Position numbers and translations under genes: made by a program. 64,000 nt of DNA from the NCBI GenBank assembly GCA_009829735.1, contig CM020620.1, positions 8,696,545-8,760,544 of the forward strand, in the 5' to 3' direction. The notes beneath the pieces were generated by a model. It made no database searches. It had not been told where the DNA came from and was given only the letters and a program-made list of their open reading frames with translations. This document shows, in pieces, positions 44,114-53,767 of this stretch. The stretch comes from Pyropia yezoensis. Its lineage: Eukaryota; Rhodophyta; Bangiophyceae; Bangiales; Bangiaceae. Position 1 is the first letter of the stretch. The number at the start of each line of letters is the position of its first letter.

Positions 44114-45461
44114 GCTTGGGTATCACGCCTCCAAAACCGGGGCGTGACGTGCGATCTCGCCCAGTCACGCCCGACCACGCCGTAATCCCGCCCTTGTGCC
44201 CCCGTGTCACGTGTAAAGTAGCCTACCTACTTAATTTCTTATGTATGTTCTAAGTACATAGCATTGCAAAGTCAAGGCCATACCAAAGCAAGAACACTCG
44301 CAGCCTCGCCCAAAGCAGCCTCACCCGACTACCACCGATGCCCTCCGCCCCACCTCTGCCAATGTCCTTCTCTCCTCGTCGTAGGTCATCAGGGAGGCAA
44401 ACCACAACGCTGCCAGAAGACTTCAGCGGGCGGCGGGGGCCCCTGTGGCTTCTGCTCCCTCAAGCAGTTCCTCCCTGACGAGACGCAGCCGGCCATATGC
44501 GGGGCCGGTCGCCGCGGCGGCGGTGATGGTCAGCGCTGGTGGAGGCGACGGCAGCCAAAGGTTGCTGGAGTCAGTACTAGTGTGCTTATCAGCAGCAGCG
44601 GGCTTAGATGAGCGGGGGCTGTGCACGCCGCGGCGGTGATTGTGGCAAGGCGGGACTTTTCAAGCGCTTACCGGCGCCATAGAGACCGCCAGGCCTACGC
44701 GAAGAGGCATACACCCTCACCCCCTCGCTCAGCACTCTCCGCTGCTCTCTGGCGCTCGACGAACTGCATGCGCAGTCATTGATTGGTGGGGGGTGCACCT
44801 GCGACTCTCACCCCCCCCCCCCCCCCCCTTTCCCCTTCTTCCGTGCAAGGAAGGCCTATGCCAGTGCCGATGTGGCACCGGAGTGGCAGGCGTGGCTGTC
44901 TTTGTGAAAGTAGTCGAGGAGGCTGCCAAGGCGTCCAGCGGAGGCATGCCAGCGGAAGGGTCAGGGACGGATGGGGGCCGAGACGTGGCCCAGTCTCCGT
45001 TTATTTTTCGTTTGTGCTCACGGAAGCGGCGGCAGTGTCGGCGGCAACGGAGTTGGCGGCGCCACATGGGCTGACGTGGCCGCCCTCCGCTTCGCGGCCG
45101 CCGCGGCCACTGGGGAGACCACCGAGGCTGGCGGCTGCGATACCGACTCGTGCGCGCTCTCGGCACAGGCCAAACTCACCTGCGCGAGCGCAGGTGAGCG
45201 CGCGCGATGCTCGACACGGGGACCAGTTCCCTCATCAATGGGGCGTCCTGGGACTGTGATGCACATCAACCCGTGGCGCTCGCAACCCCCTCCTGCGGTC
45301 ATGTAATTGATGTACTGCTAGACTATTCAACTAACTGTCAGATCACACCCCCAATCACGCCCTTTGCGGCTGGGGCGTGACGTGTGATCACGTGCTAAAT
45401 CACGCGTGCGATCACGCACAATACGTGATCTCACATCACGTGCGGGGCGTGATACCCAAGC
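44114..45461. mobile_element. non-autonomous TIR DNA element, 1348 bp
   Basis: Perfect 16-bp terminal inverted repeats gcttgggtatcacgcc (44114-44129) and ggcgtgatacccaagc (45446-45461) bound the element. Both subterminal regions are rich in tcacg/cgtga motifs (44130-44215; 45340-45445), typical of transposase-binding arrays. No transposase is encoded. The interior (44420-45240) is GC-rich with a long C run (about 44810-44829) and Ala/Gly-rich frames, and one stretch ends in a donor-like cgcag/gtgagc (about 45192), so it resembles captured host exon and intron DNA. The 3-bp TAG flank does not settle the superfamily. Confidence 0.7.
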
Positions 45462-45485
45462 TAGCTGGAGGGGTCGGGTTGCCAT
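45462..45485 (-). repeat. B2 terminal repeat (24 bp)
   Basis: It is identical to B1 at 46080-46103 (tagctggaggggtcgggttg and four further bases) and forms the outer 3' end of the element. Confidence 0.85.
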
Positions 45486-45621
45486 ATACGCAGACATTAT
45501 CGCATCACTAAAACTAAGTAAAACGCTCAAAGAGAAATCAAGCAGTGGTAAAACCCAACGCAAGAAACAAGCCAAAGGCGCCCGACAAGGAAGCGCGCCA
45601 CCAGCGCGGGGAGGAGTCGGG

Positions 45622-46079
45622 CGCGGGGCAAGCCAAAGGGCGCTGCCGCCCGCAGTGGGACGGCCTCGGCTCGCGGGGCGGCCCTCAAGAAGGCACGCCC
45701 GGCGGCCAGTGGGGCGCGGGAGCGGCGTGCGACCCTCTAGGGGCGCGGCCGAAGACCCGGCCACAAACAAAACGGCCACGGGCGCCGGCGGTCAGAAGCA
45801 GCGCCAGCGGGACCGGGCCGCGGCAGCCGGGGGCGCGGGCGGCCGTAGCCGCCGGTGCCGCCTGCAGCGGCGCGCAGGCACCCCCGCCGCGGCTCCCGCC
45901 AAGGCAGCCAGGGGGCACTGCCGTCGCCGCCAGGCCACCCGCGGGTGCGGGGCGAAACGGCTCGAGCCGGCGCCCGCCACCGCTTGGCTCGCATCACCCG
46001 CCAGCCAAATCGGATCCGCAAGTCCCCCGAGCCGGTAAATGCCCAGTTACCGCGCTTGTCTAGGGGGAGAAGGGAGAGA
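45622..46079 (-). repeat. A2 internal direct repeat (458 bp)
   Basis: It matches A1 (50346-50803) in the same orientation at a constant offset of 4724 bp, with a handful of substitutions (for example near 45678, 45750, 45768 and 45855). Confidence 0.9.
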
Positions 46080-46103
46080 TAGCTGGAGGGGTCGGGTTGC
46101 CAT
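46080..46103 (-). repeat. B1 internal repeat
   Basis: This 24-bp copy of B2 lies directly beside A2, giving the B1A2 arrangement diagnostic of split direct repeats. Confidence 0.85.
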
Positions 46104-46136
46104 CCAGGGGGAGATGACCGAGGCGCGCGGCGCGGG

Positions 46137-47168
46137 TCACAGCCGCGCCGGGATGTAGCGCGAGAACAGCGCCCGTGCCGCCGGGGTTGAGCACCATTGC
46201 GCGTCGATGTAATGCTTTTGCGCCGTCTCAATGGAGGACAAGCCCATGCACTGCCTAATGAGCGCCGGGGATAATCCCACGGCGAAAGCGGAAGAGGCGG
46301 CGCCCGCGCGCGGAGAGTGGCCGGTCCACTTGACGCCCAGCGAAGGGACGCACGTGGTGAACGGGAGGGTGTGCTCCAGCCAACGCGTGACGGCCTGGGT
46401 GGCCAGCGGTTGCAGCGCGGCGGCGCCGGGCGGCGCAAACAGGTGGGCTGCAGCCGGGCGGCCCTCACGGTAGTGGGCCAGCCACACGCGCCGCACCAGA
46501 CGCAGCGCCGGGTCAGCGAGCCACCCGCCAGCCGCCACAGGGATGTTGAAGGCCAGCCGCGCTCCCCGCTTCAGCACCCCCATCTTGTACACGCGTATCT
46601 GCGCCAGGAAGCCGCCATGCAATAGGCAGAGGTCCATGGCGCGCCTGTTGGCCGCCGCTCCCGGGCGGTTGAACATGAGGAACGCTAGTACGAGGCCTGC
46701 ACACTTGCGTTGCGGGTCAGGGGAGGTGGTGGCCAAACCAACGTGGGCCAGCTACAGCACTGCCTCAGGCGGGATTGGGCCGCGCACAGCTGGCAGAGCG
46801 CCCCCCACTTGCACGTGCAGCCGTCGGCAACCGACCTTGGCGTCGGCGACCAGCGCGTCGTCCGTTGGCGACGGCTCGCCGGCCAAACGGTGAACGGCGC
46901 GGACGGCGGCTAGGTACGAGTTAATCGTATCCGCCTGGCACGTCTTAGTCTCGAACAGCGACGCCATGTAGCAAACCACCGTCTCCGGCGACGTGGGTAA
47001 CGCCTGCGCACACGTCCGGTCACAAAAGTTGACGAAGCGCTCCCACGCGTTGACGTAGTTGCGCTGAGTCGAGGGCTGGTACTTGGCCCTCACCAGCAAG
47101 CGCGCCGTAGCTGCACCCTCTCCAACGCCAAAGCGCTGGGCCCTCAGTCCATCCGCAAGCGCGTGCCA
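46137..47168 (-). pseudogene. tyrosine recombinase of the YR retrotransposon (one in-frame TAG)
   Basis: The N-terminal core-binding domain is at 47105-46800 (KYQPSTQRNYVNAWERFVNF and following). The frame meets a TAG at 46752-46754 and continues in the same frame through the catalytic domain to 46137. Catalytic features include an Arg near RRAMDLCLLHGGFL, the H-x-x-R box as GHSPRAGAA, and the nucleophile Tyr in ETAQKHYIDAQW. The only break is that single TAG, so damage is minimal. The real start is unclear; the coding region overlaps the end of the RT ORF by about 25 nt in the -1 frame and lacks a convincing ATG. Confidence 0.85.
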
Positions 47169-49159
47169 CCGCTCTGGGCGGGGGATGGCGTTGCGCCGCC
47201 GTTCACAAAATTGAATACCACCGCCCGCCACATTGGCGACTTGGAGGCCGGGTGGGTGATGCGCGGGTAGACGCCTAGCCGCCGAGGAAGCAGTCGGTAG
47301 CCGCTGCACGCCTCGACGGCTACCGGCCACCAGGGCTGAGCGCGCCAGCGCGGGGCGACGAGGGTGACGGTGGCCTTGTCCCGTACGATCTTGGCTACCG
47401 TCGGGCCGACAAGATTGAAGGGCGGGTTCGCCCACGCGTTCTCGTCGGCCCAGCTGCGGTTCATGGCGTCTACGCCACTCCCCCCCGGCGACGGCAGCTT
47501 GGAGTAAAAGCGGCCGCACTTGGCACTCTCCACGGACGCGAAGAGGTCGACGGTGTGGGGCCCAAACACTTCGTCGAGGGAGCGGAAGGCGGCGAGCGTC
47601 AGGCACCAGTCGGTCGAATCGGCCGTACGTGACAGCCGGTCGGCCCACATATTGAGCGCGCTCGGGAGGTACTCTGCGCGGAGGGTGACGCCAAGGTGGG
47701 TGCACAACTTGTGCAGCCGGCGTAGCTCGGCCATAACAGCCTCCGACCCTGAGCTCATCGCGTTGATCGCACCTCTCGCCACTTGCGAATCCACCTTGAG
47801 GCGCACGACCGTATCGGGTTGGTGCAGAAAGTCGGCGAACGACAGCAAGCCGAGCTGGACGGCGCCCAGCTCCAGTAGGTTGATGTGGAGAGCCTTCCGC
47901 TCGGTTGAGTGGAACCCGCGGGCGGGTACCAGCCCGTCCCATGTCGCCCTCCACCCCGAGTTGCTGGCGCCGTTCTCCATGGCGACGTCCGGCGGCCGTG
48001 TCCAAAGGGCCCGCCCTGCCTTGGCGTGCCGCGTCAGCTCCGCCCAGTACTGCAGGTCCTGCACCGCCTGCCGCCCCAACCGCACGCGGTGGCTGCCTAC
48101 GTCGTGGTGGTCCCTCAGTGCCGTGTAGAGGGAGCGGAGGCGAAAGCGGGCGTCCGGGATGGCCAGGTGAGTGGAGACCGCCGTTCCACAGAAGCTGCGA
48201 AGGGTGGAGTACCTCACCCAGCGACAATGGGAATTGGCGTGACCTAACAGGCTGCCCGCCATCCCCATGACCTTCTTGGCGCGCCCCGGTTGGAGCAGAA
48301 ACAGCTGCCGCTGCGTGTCCACGCTAAAGCCGAGCATGGGGAGGGCCGTCGTCCCCTCCAGCTCGCCCTTGGTTGGGTGCAGGGTGATGCCCAGATCGGA
48401 GAGGAGGGTGCGCACCCGAACTGCCGCCCGGATAACATCCGCCGTCGTCGCCGGCCCGTTCGCCTGCGTCGGCGGCGCCCCCCCAAGGTCGTCGACATAC
48501 ACGACGATGGGGAAGCCCTCCGCGCGCAGCTGCTGTACCACCGGGCGGCAGACCTTCGTCCACAGGAACGGCGCGACCTTCAGACCAAACGGCGTCGTGT
48601 TGCACTGAAACATGCGCCCGAGGCACTGGAAGCAGAAGAGCGGCTTGTCCGCCTCCCGCAACGGGACTTGGTGGTACGCATCCTTCACGTCCCCTCCCAT
48701 CAGCTGATCCCCTGGTTTTAGCTGCTGCGCCAAGTGCAACAGCCTCTCGTACTTGAGCGGGCGTTCCTCCATAAATTCCGACCGGTTCTGGTGGCGGCAG
48801 TCGATGACGAAGCGCTGCTTGCCGGCCGACCAGGTCACGAACCGGTTCACTATCACGTGCGGGCGCTCCCTGTCCTTCCCAAACAGCTCGGTCCAGTAGC
48901 CCTTCTCCACGCAGCGCCTCATCTCCGCCTCGGCAAACTCTACGTCCGCCGCTGCCACGGGGAACCGCCGCGCCCGGTGAAGGGCCGGCCGCCGAGACCA
49001 CGGAATCTGCGCCCCGTCGAGAAAGTTCTTGATCACCCAGCGTGAGGCGCCGAGGGCGCGCCACGCCGTCACGGCCTTGCGTACAGCCGCGTACGGCGGG
49101 AGAGGGGGGGTGTCCCCTGCTCCCGTCGGGCCCGCTTGTTGTGCGGCGGGTTGGGCCAA
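47144..49159 (-). CDS. reverse transcriptase / RNase H of the YR retrotransposon
   Basis: This is a 671-aa ORF starting MAQPAAQQAGPTGAGD, 29 bp after the gag-like stop. RT motifs include RFVIDCRHQNRS, GGDVKDAYHQVPL, NTTPFGLKVAP and the catalytic VYVDDLGG, followed by a connection and an RNase H domain ending SALNMWADRLSRT. The first RNase H Asp (usually D-A-S before G-W) reads G-A-S in NGASNSGW, so RNase H is probably impaired. The C-terminal block (VDLFASVESAKCGRFYS, ENAWANPPFNLV) is the conserved tail seen in DIRS/Ngaro-type RT proteins. Otherwise intact. Confidence 0.9.
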   Translation of the reverse strand: MAQPAAQQAGPTGAGDTPPLPPYAAVRKAVTAWRALGASRWVIKNFLDGAQIPWSRRPALHRARRFPVAAADVEFAEAEMRRCVEKGYWTELFGKDRERPHVIVNRFVTWSAGKQRFVIDCRHQNRSEFMEERPLKYERLLHLAQQLKPGDQLMGGDVKDAYHQVPLREADKPLFCFQCLGRMFQCNTTPFGLKVAPFLWTKVCRPVVQQLRAEGFPIVVYVDDLGGAPPTQANGPATTADVIRAAVRVRTLLSDLGITLHPTKGELEGTTALPMLGFSVDTQRQLFLLQPGRAKKVMGMAGSLLGHANSHCRWVRYSTLRSFCGTAVSTHLAIPDARFRLRSLYTALRDHHDVGSHRVRLGRQAVQDLQYWAELTRHAKAGRALWTRPPDVAMENGASNSGWRATWDGLVPARGFHSTERKALHINLLELGAVQLGLLSFADFLHQPDTVVRLKVDSQVARGAINAMSSGSEAVMAELRRLHKLCTHLGVTLRAEYLPSALNMWADRLSRTADSTDWCLTLAAFRSLDEVFGPHTVDLFASVESAKCGRFYSKLPSPGGSGVDAMNRSWADENAWANPPFNLVGPTVAKIVRDKATVTLVAPRWRAQPWWPVAVEACSGYRLLPRRLGVYPRITHPASKSPMWRAVVFNFVNGGATPSPAQSGGTRLRMD

Positions 49160-49188
49160 GCCCGCCGACGCCCCCCCGAAAGGGGTGG

Positions 49189-50274
49189 CTACTTCTTGCC
49201 TTGGGCTGCGGCCGCTGCGGCGGCGGCTGCTGCGGCTTTTTTAGCCGCCTTGACGCCGCCTCCGCCTGGGCCAGGCTGAGTGCCCGGGCCAGGAGGTGGC
49301 TTGTCTCCGCCCCCCCCACCGCCGCGTCGCTTGCTCCGGGAAGACGTTCCAGCCCGAATCTCGGTCGCCCGCTTGGCGCTGGCCCGCACTTCGTCCACGG
49401 CAACGGCGTTGAGGAAGCGCTGATAGCCGGGGCCGCGCCCCTTGCTTCGCGGCACGGCGGCCGTGGCGAGGTAGAGCTCGGCGAGCCCGGGGTCGGTCTT
49501 GGCGGCGGTGAGGTAGTCATAGCGGGCCGCCGTGATGCAGTAGTGCAGTCGCGTTGCGACTGCGAGCCACGCGAGACGTGCCTCAAGAGCGTCCGCGGTG
49601 AGGGTCTCCCGCTTGTGATAGAGGGCGCTAGCCGCATTGGCAAGGTCCTGGGCTCCACTGGCAGCAACATAAACCGCACCTGCTTCTTCGTGGTCCTGGT
49701 CACCGCGGGGAAAATTCGTCGGGTGCTCCACGTCGGTCGGTTTGAAGGGGACGGGCAGACCGTCCGCCCGCCTGATGCGCTTGGGGACCTTAAAGCTGGT
49801 GATGACGTCGCCAGCGGCAGGCAGGCCCGGGTTGTCCATGCCATCCAGGTGCTCGCCGGGCTCCCCCTTGCTTGGCTTGGAGCCGCCCCCCTGACCGGTG
49901 TAATGTAGCCCGTCGCTGTCCCATCCGTCGCCGTCGTAGAGGAGGGAGTCCTTCTCGCTCCCCCCCCCGGTAGCGGGCGAGATGGGGTGGACCGTGGGGA
50001 TGGTGGCGTCGGTGCCGGTGGCGGTCGTAGCTCCAGCAGCCACGCCGTCTGCGTCCGCAGCCGCATCACCTCCAGTCGCGTGCGCCCCGGTCTCAGCTCG
50101 GGAGTCGACGGGCGGGGTGCCGCCGGCATCCCTTGCCGCCTCCTGCTCCGCCGCACGGACATTGCTGGCCGCAATCGCACGGGCTAGCGCCTGCAGCTCC
50201 GTGCTCAACTCGGACAGGCCGGCCTCCCAAGGGCGCGCCGCCTCGGTAGCGACCGCCGCCTCAGTATCAGCCAT
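49189..50274 (-). CDS. gag-like ORF1 of the YR retrotransposon
   Basis: A 361-aa ORF starts at the ATG 50274 (MADTEAAVATEAARPWEAG), 72 bp inside A1. The upstream open frame to 50412 runs into the repeat and was not used. It has an Ala/Glu-rich N-terminal helix, a Gly/Asp/Ser-rich middle, and a predicted globular part (about residues 170-300: NFPRGDQDHEEAGAVYVAAS, ARLAWLAVATRLHYCITAAR) resembling capsid-like segments of other YR elements. The tail is basic, Gly-rich and ends in an Ala/Lys stretch. No zinc knuckle is seen. Assignment rests mainly on position before RT. Confidence 0.75.
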   Translation of the reverse strand: MADTEAAVATEAARPWEAGLSELSTELQALARAIAASNVRAAEQEAARDAGGTPPVDSRAETGAHATGGDAAADADGVAAGATTATGTDATIPTVHPISPATGGGSEKDSLLYDGDGWDSDGLHYTGQGGGSKPSKGEPGEHLDGMDNPGLPAAGDVITSFKVPKRIRRADGLPVPFKPTDVEHPTNFPRGDQDHEEAGAVYVAASGAQDLANAASALYHKRETLTADALEARLAWLAVATRLHYCITAARYDYLTAAKTDPGLAELYLATAAVPRSKGRGPGYQRFLNAVAVDEVRASAKRATEIRAGTSSRSKRRGGGGGGDKPPPGPGTQPGPGGGGVKAAKKAAAAAAAAAAAQGKK

Positions 50275-50345
50275 GCTCACTTCAATCGACGCGCAGTCCG
50301 CGCAGACCACGTGCCAAGCACGGGTAAACTTCGGCTTGCCCCGTA

Positions 50346-50803
50346 CGCGGGGCAAGCCAAAGGGCGCTGCCGCCCGCAGTGGGACGGCCTCGGCTCGCAG
50401 GGCGGCCCTCAAGAAGGCACGCCCGGCGGCCAGTGGGGCGCGGGAGCGGCGTGCGACCCTCTAGGGGCGCAGCCGAAGACCCCGCCACAAACAAAACGGC
50501 CGCGGGCGCCGGCGGTCAGAAGCAGCGCCAGCGGGACCGGGCCGCGGCAGCCGGGGGCGCGGGCGGCCGGAGCCGCCGGTGCCGCCTGCAGCGGCGCGCA
50601 GGCACCCCCGCCGCGGCTCCCGCCAAGGCAGCCAGGGGGCACTGCCGTCGCCGCCAGGCCACCCGCGGGTGCGGGGCGAAACGGCTCGAGCCGGCGCCCG
50701 CCACCGCTTGGCTCGCATCACCCGCCAGCCAAATCGGATCCGCAAATCCCCCGAGCCGGTAAGTGCCCAGTTACCGCGCTTGTCTAGGGGGAAAAGGGAG
50801 AGA
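50346..50803 (-). repeat. A1 terminal direct repeat (458 bp)
   Basis: This outer 5' end of the YR element is a copy of 45622-46079. Beyond 50803 the two copies diverge at once. Confidence 0.9.
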
Positions 50804-51288
50804 CTACAACCCTTCTCGGTCGAGGGGCATTCAATCCTAACAAATTAACACTGGCTTTACTAAATTCAGCATTTTCGAACTGGTGGGGTGGAGGCACGAC
50901 GGCCGCGCATGCAGTGCATGCAACGTGTTTGGTGGCGCGGTGGCCTACGGGTCAACACCAGGAGCGACCGATCGATCACGCGCCCTACATTCCACCCTCC
51001 CACCCTCCCCCCCACCCCCCCCCCATCCATCCCCGTTGCCCCCTCCACCGCCCACTCCGGTTGGGCGCCGCCCTTGTCCAGCCCGTGGGAGGGCCACGGT
51101 GCCTCCCCCGTGGCTGTCACCCGCTCGACGGTTCGGTGTCCGGCGGTGCCGCGGCCGCGCCTTTCTCCTCCAGGCGCACGTTTCACGGCAGAGGGCGCCT
51201 CGCGGTGGCAGCCTGTGGCTGTCTGCTCGCCTGCCACCAGCTTGGCAGCCGCCGCCGCGTCTGTCGTCTACCCTTCCCCCTGCCCCCT

Positions 51289-51319
<31 letters not shown>

Positions 51320-51328
51320 CTTGTGAGG
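50804..51328 (+). promoter_or_regulatory. upstream region of the phytyl ester synthase gene
   Basis: About 70 bp of AT-richer DNA next to the YR element is followed by C-rich leader DNA. A near-perfect 15-bp palindrome gcatgcagtgcatgc lies at 50907-50921. A C run of nearly 30 bases ends about 12 bp before the start codon. No TATA box is evident. No coding sequence is supported in this stretch. Confidence 0.35.
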
Positions 51329-53767
51329 ATGGCGTTTGCGGCTCCCATTGGCGTTGGCGATGGCGGGCGGCACGCGGCCGCCGCCGCTCGGCGTTGGGCG
51401 GTCACCCCCCCCGGCCGGGCGCCCCTGCCGTACGCGGTCAAGTCGACGGCGGGGGTGGCGGCGGCGGCGGCGGCGTCTCGGCGTCGCGCGGGGCCTGCCG
51501 CCGCCACCCCCGCGCCCCCCGTGTCGGCACTGGGGGGTGCCGCCCGGGGGGACCCCGCCGGGCGGCGGCGGCGGCCGCCGCCGCCCGACCCGCTGGCAGC
51601 TACCCCCCGTGTCGGCGGGGAGCCGCCGCTCGACTGCTTTGACATTGTGTGGGCGACGCCCCCACGGCGGCTCCCTGCTGGCGGCAGCCGCGGTGACAAC
51701 GGCGGCGGCGGCGGCGGCGGTGGCGCTGCTGCAGCCGCCGGCACCGCCGCCGCCGCTGCGGGTGGTGCCCCCCCCGCCCCGCCCCCCCCCCCGCGGACGC
51801 TCGTGTACATTGCCGGCCTGGACGGGCAGCCGCTGGGCCCCGCGCAGCTCGCGTCTGGCGCCCTCGTCGCCGACTATACGGTCGCGTCCCTGACGCACCG
51901 GCCGACCGACACGGCGTCGTCGTGGTCCCAGCTGACCGCCTCGGCGGTGGCGGCGGTGGAGGCGGTCATGGCCGCGACGGGCACGGACCGGGTGACGCTC
52001 GTCGGCGAGTCGTTTGGCGCGCTCGTTGCGCTGCGGGTGGCGGCGGCGGCGCCGGTGGGGGCGGTGGACACGCTGACGCTGCTCAACTCGGCAACGGCCG
52101 TGGCGCGGCGGTCCCTCCCGGCCGTGACCGTCCGGGCGCTGTCACCACTGCTGCCGCTGCTGCAGGCGGACCTTGTCGGCGGCCGCCTCTTTTACACCGC
52201 CGCCGCGACGGTCATGTGGGGCCTCCTCACCGACCGCACCCGCCTGGCGCGGGGCGGCGGCGACGGGTCGTCGCCCGCCGACGGCGGGGGCGCCCCGTGG
52301 GAGGCCCCCCGGGGGCTCGACGTGCAGCAGGCGCCGCTGGGCGCCACCCTCCACCGCACCCGGCTGATCCGCCAGTTTGTCGCCGCCCGCTGGGCCGACG
52401 ACGCTGCCATCATCGCCGCCGTTGCTGGCGTCCGTGGCGGGGTGGGCCTCGTTGCCAGCGGCCGTGACCGCCTCCTCCCGTCGGTTGCCGAGGCAGACCG
52501 CCTCGCGCGCGTCCTCCGCGGCGGGGGCGTGCCCGTCTGGCGCACCACCCTCCCCGAGTCGGCGCACGCGTGTCTGCTGGAGCAGGGGGTGGCCCTCGTG
52601 GAGCTCCTCAAGGTGCACGACACCCCCGCGGGGGGGGCCGACGCGACGCGCGCCCGCCGGTCGGCGGCGCCCGAGGCGCCCCCGCCCCCGCCACGGCCGG
52701 TGCCCCCGTCGGCAGAGGCGGCTGCCGCCGCAACGGCGGCGGTGGAGCCCCCCGCGCCGCTGCCGCCCCCGCCGCCGCCCGGCGCGGGCGCCCGCGACGC
52801 GCCCCCCCCCGCCGCCTATGCGCGGGTGGCGCTGGTGCAAAAGGTCCTCACCCCGCTGCGGGTGGCCACCAGCCCCGTCTTTCTCCACACCGACCGCGTG
52901 CGGGCGGCGGCGGTGGCGGCCCGCGCCGGCGGCCGCGCCGGCGACCGCCCCCGGCCGCTGCTGTTTGTGGGAAACCACACGTCCCTGGGCATCCTGGACC
53001 TGCCGCTCCTCGTCACCCACCTGGTGGCTACCCACGGCCTGCCGCTGCGGTCGCTGGCGCACCCCGCCCACTTTGACCAGTTCTCCGCCGCCCTCCCCGG
53101 CTGGGGGGCGCTCCTTGCGGACCTGGGCGCCGTCGTTGCGACACCCCGCAACTATGTGCGGCTGCTGGCGAGCGGCCAGCCGACGCTGCTCTTCCCGGGC
53201 GGCGCCCGGGAGGTGGCCACCCGCACCGACGACGCGCGTTACCAGCTGCACTGGGAGGAGGGCTCCTTTGTCCGCGCCGCCGCCCGCCACGGCGCGCTCA
53301 TCATCCCCGTGGCGAGTGTGGGCGTCGAGGACGCGACGGGCATTGTCGTCGACGGGCCGGGGCTGCTCGCCGCCCCGCTGGGCGTCGGCGCCGCCGTCCG
53401 CGCCGCCGTCGCGGCGGCGGGCCTCGACGGGGACAACCTGATGCCCCTCGTCGCGCCCACCCCCGGCGGCGAGCGCTTTTACTTTTCCTTTGGCCACCCC
53501 ATTGACGCGGCCGCCGCCACCGCCCGCGCGCCCGCAGGCGGCGGCGGTGACGGCGGCGGCAACGGCGGCGACGGCGGCGACGGCGGCGACGGCGGCGACG
53601 GCGGCGGCGACGCCGCGGACGCGCTGTTTGCGACGGTCAAGGCGGCGGTGGAGGCGGAGATTGGGGCGGCCATGGCGTACCGGCGGCGTGACCCGGGGCG
53701 GTACCTGCCGGGGCGCCTGGTGGGCGGGGGGGTGGACCGCGTGCTGGGCGGGGTGGACTTTTTTTGA
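51329..53767 (+). CDS. phytyl ester synthase-like acyltransferase, plastid (esterase/lipase/thioesterase + DGAT2-like)
   Basis: 812 aa, apparently intronless. The start ATG (51329) follows a C run and opens an Ala/Arg/Ser-rich, acid-poor leader of about 80 residues typical of a plastid transit peptide. Residues about 150-430 form an alpha/beta hydrolase domain with nucleophile elbow G-E-S228-F-G. Residues about 500-800 form a DGAT2-like acyltransferase domain with NH550TSLGILD, FPGGAREV (from 622) and the W-E-E-G-S-F-V-R-A-A-A-R-H-G-A block. This two-domain order is that of plant PES1/PES2, which make fatty-acid phytyl esters and triacylglycerol in plastids during chlorophyll breakdown or nitrogen stress. 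A Pro/Ala linker separates the domains, and a G-D repeat lies near residue 740. It is convergent with the kelch-b561 gene. The family is confident, the substrate inferred. Confidence 0.87.
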   Translation: MAFAAPIGVGDGGRHAAAAARRWAVTPPGRAPLPYAVKSTAGVAAAAAASRRRAGPAAATPAPPVSALGGAARGDPAGRRRRPPPPDPLAATPRVGGEPPLDCFDIVWATPPRRLPAGGSRGDNGGGGGGGGAAAAAGTAAAAAGGAPPAPPPPPRTLVYIAGLDGQPLGPAQLASGALVADYTVASLTHRPTDTASSWSQLTASAVAAVEAVMAATGTDRVTLVGESFGALVALRVAAAAPVGAVDTLTLLNSATAVARRSLPAVTVRALSPLLPLLQADLVGGRLFYTAAATVMWGLLTDRTRLARGGGDGSSPADGGGAPWEAPRGLDVQQAPLGATLHRTRLIRQFVAARWADDAAIIAAVAGVRGGVGLVASGRDRLLPSVAEADRLARVLRGGGVPVWRTTLPESAHACLLEQGVALVELLKVHDTPAGGADATRARRSAAPEAPPPPPRPVPPSAEAAAAATAAVEPPAPLPPPPPPGAGARDAPPPAAYARVALVQKVLTPLRVATSPVFLHTDRVRAAAVAARAGGRAGDRPRPLLFVGNHTSLGILDLPLLVTHLVATHGLPLRSLAHPAHFDQFSAALPGWGALLADLGAVVATPRNYVRLLASGQPTLLFPGGAREVATRTDDARYQLHWEEGSFVRAAARHGALIIPVASVGVEDATGIVVDGPGLLAAPLGVGAAVRAAVAAAGLDGDNLMPLVAPTPGGERFYFSFGHPIDAAAATARAPAGGGGDGGGNGGDGGDGGDGGDGGGDAADALFATVKAAVEAEIGAAMAYRRRDPGRYLPGRLVGGGVDRVLGGVDFF

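Larger units (their letters stand above)
45462..50803 (-). mobile_element. tyrosine-recombinase retrotransposon with split direct repeats (PAT/Ngaro-like)
   Basis: Read on the minus strand the element is A1 (50803-50346), gag-like ORF, RT/RNase H ORF, tyrosine recombinase, B1 (46103-46080), A2 (46079-45622), a 136-bp spacer, B2 (45485-45462). B1 touches A2, so joining the outer ends (B2 to A1) regenerates the internal B1-A2 junction, as expected for elements that integrate through a circle with a tyrosine recombinase and leave no target duplication. The A copies are 458 bp with only a few differences, so the insertion is recent. Two defects are visible: a TAG in the recombinase and an altered RNase H residue. 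The outer left end abuts the TIR element exactly. Confidence 0.88.

Noticed and set aside
48324-50180. 618-codon minus-strand frame in the YR element
   Set aside because: Alternative frame over gag and RT; the true frames carry the RT motifs.
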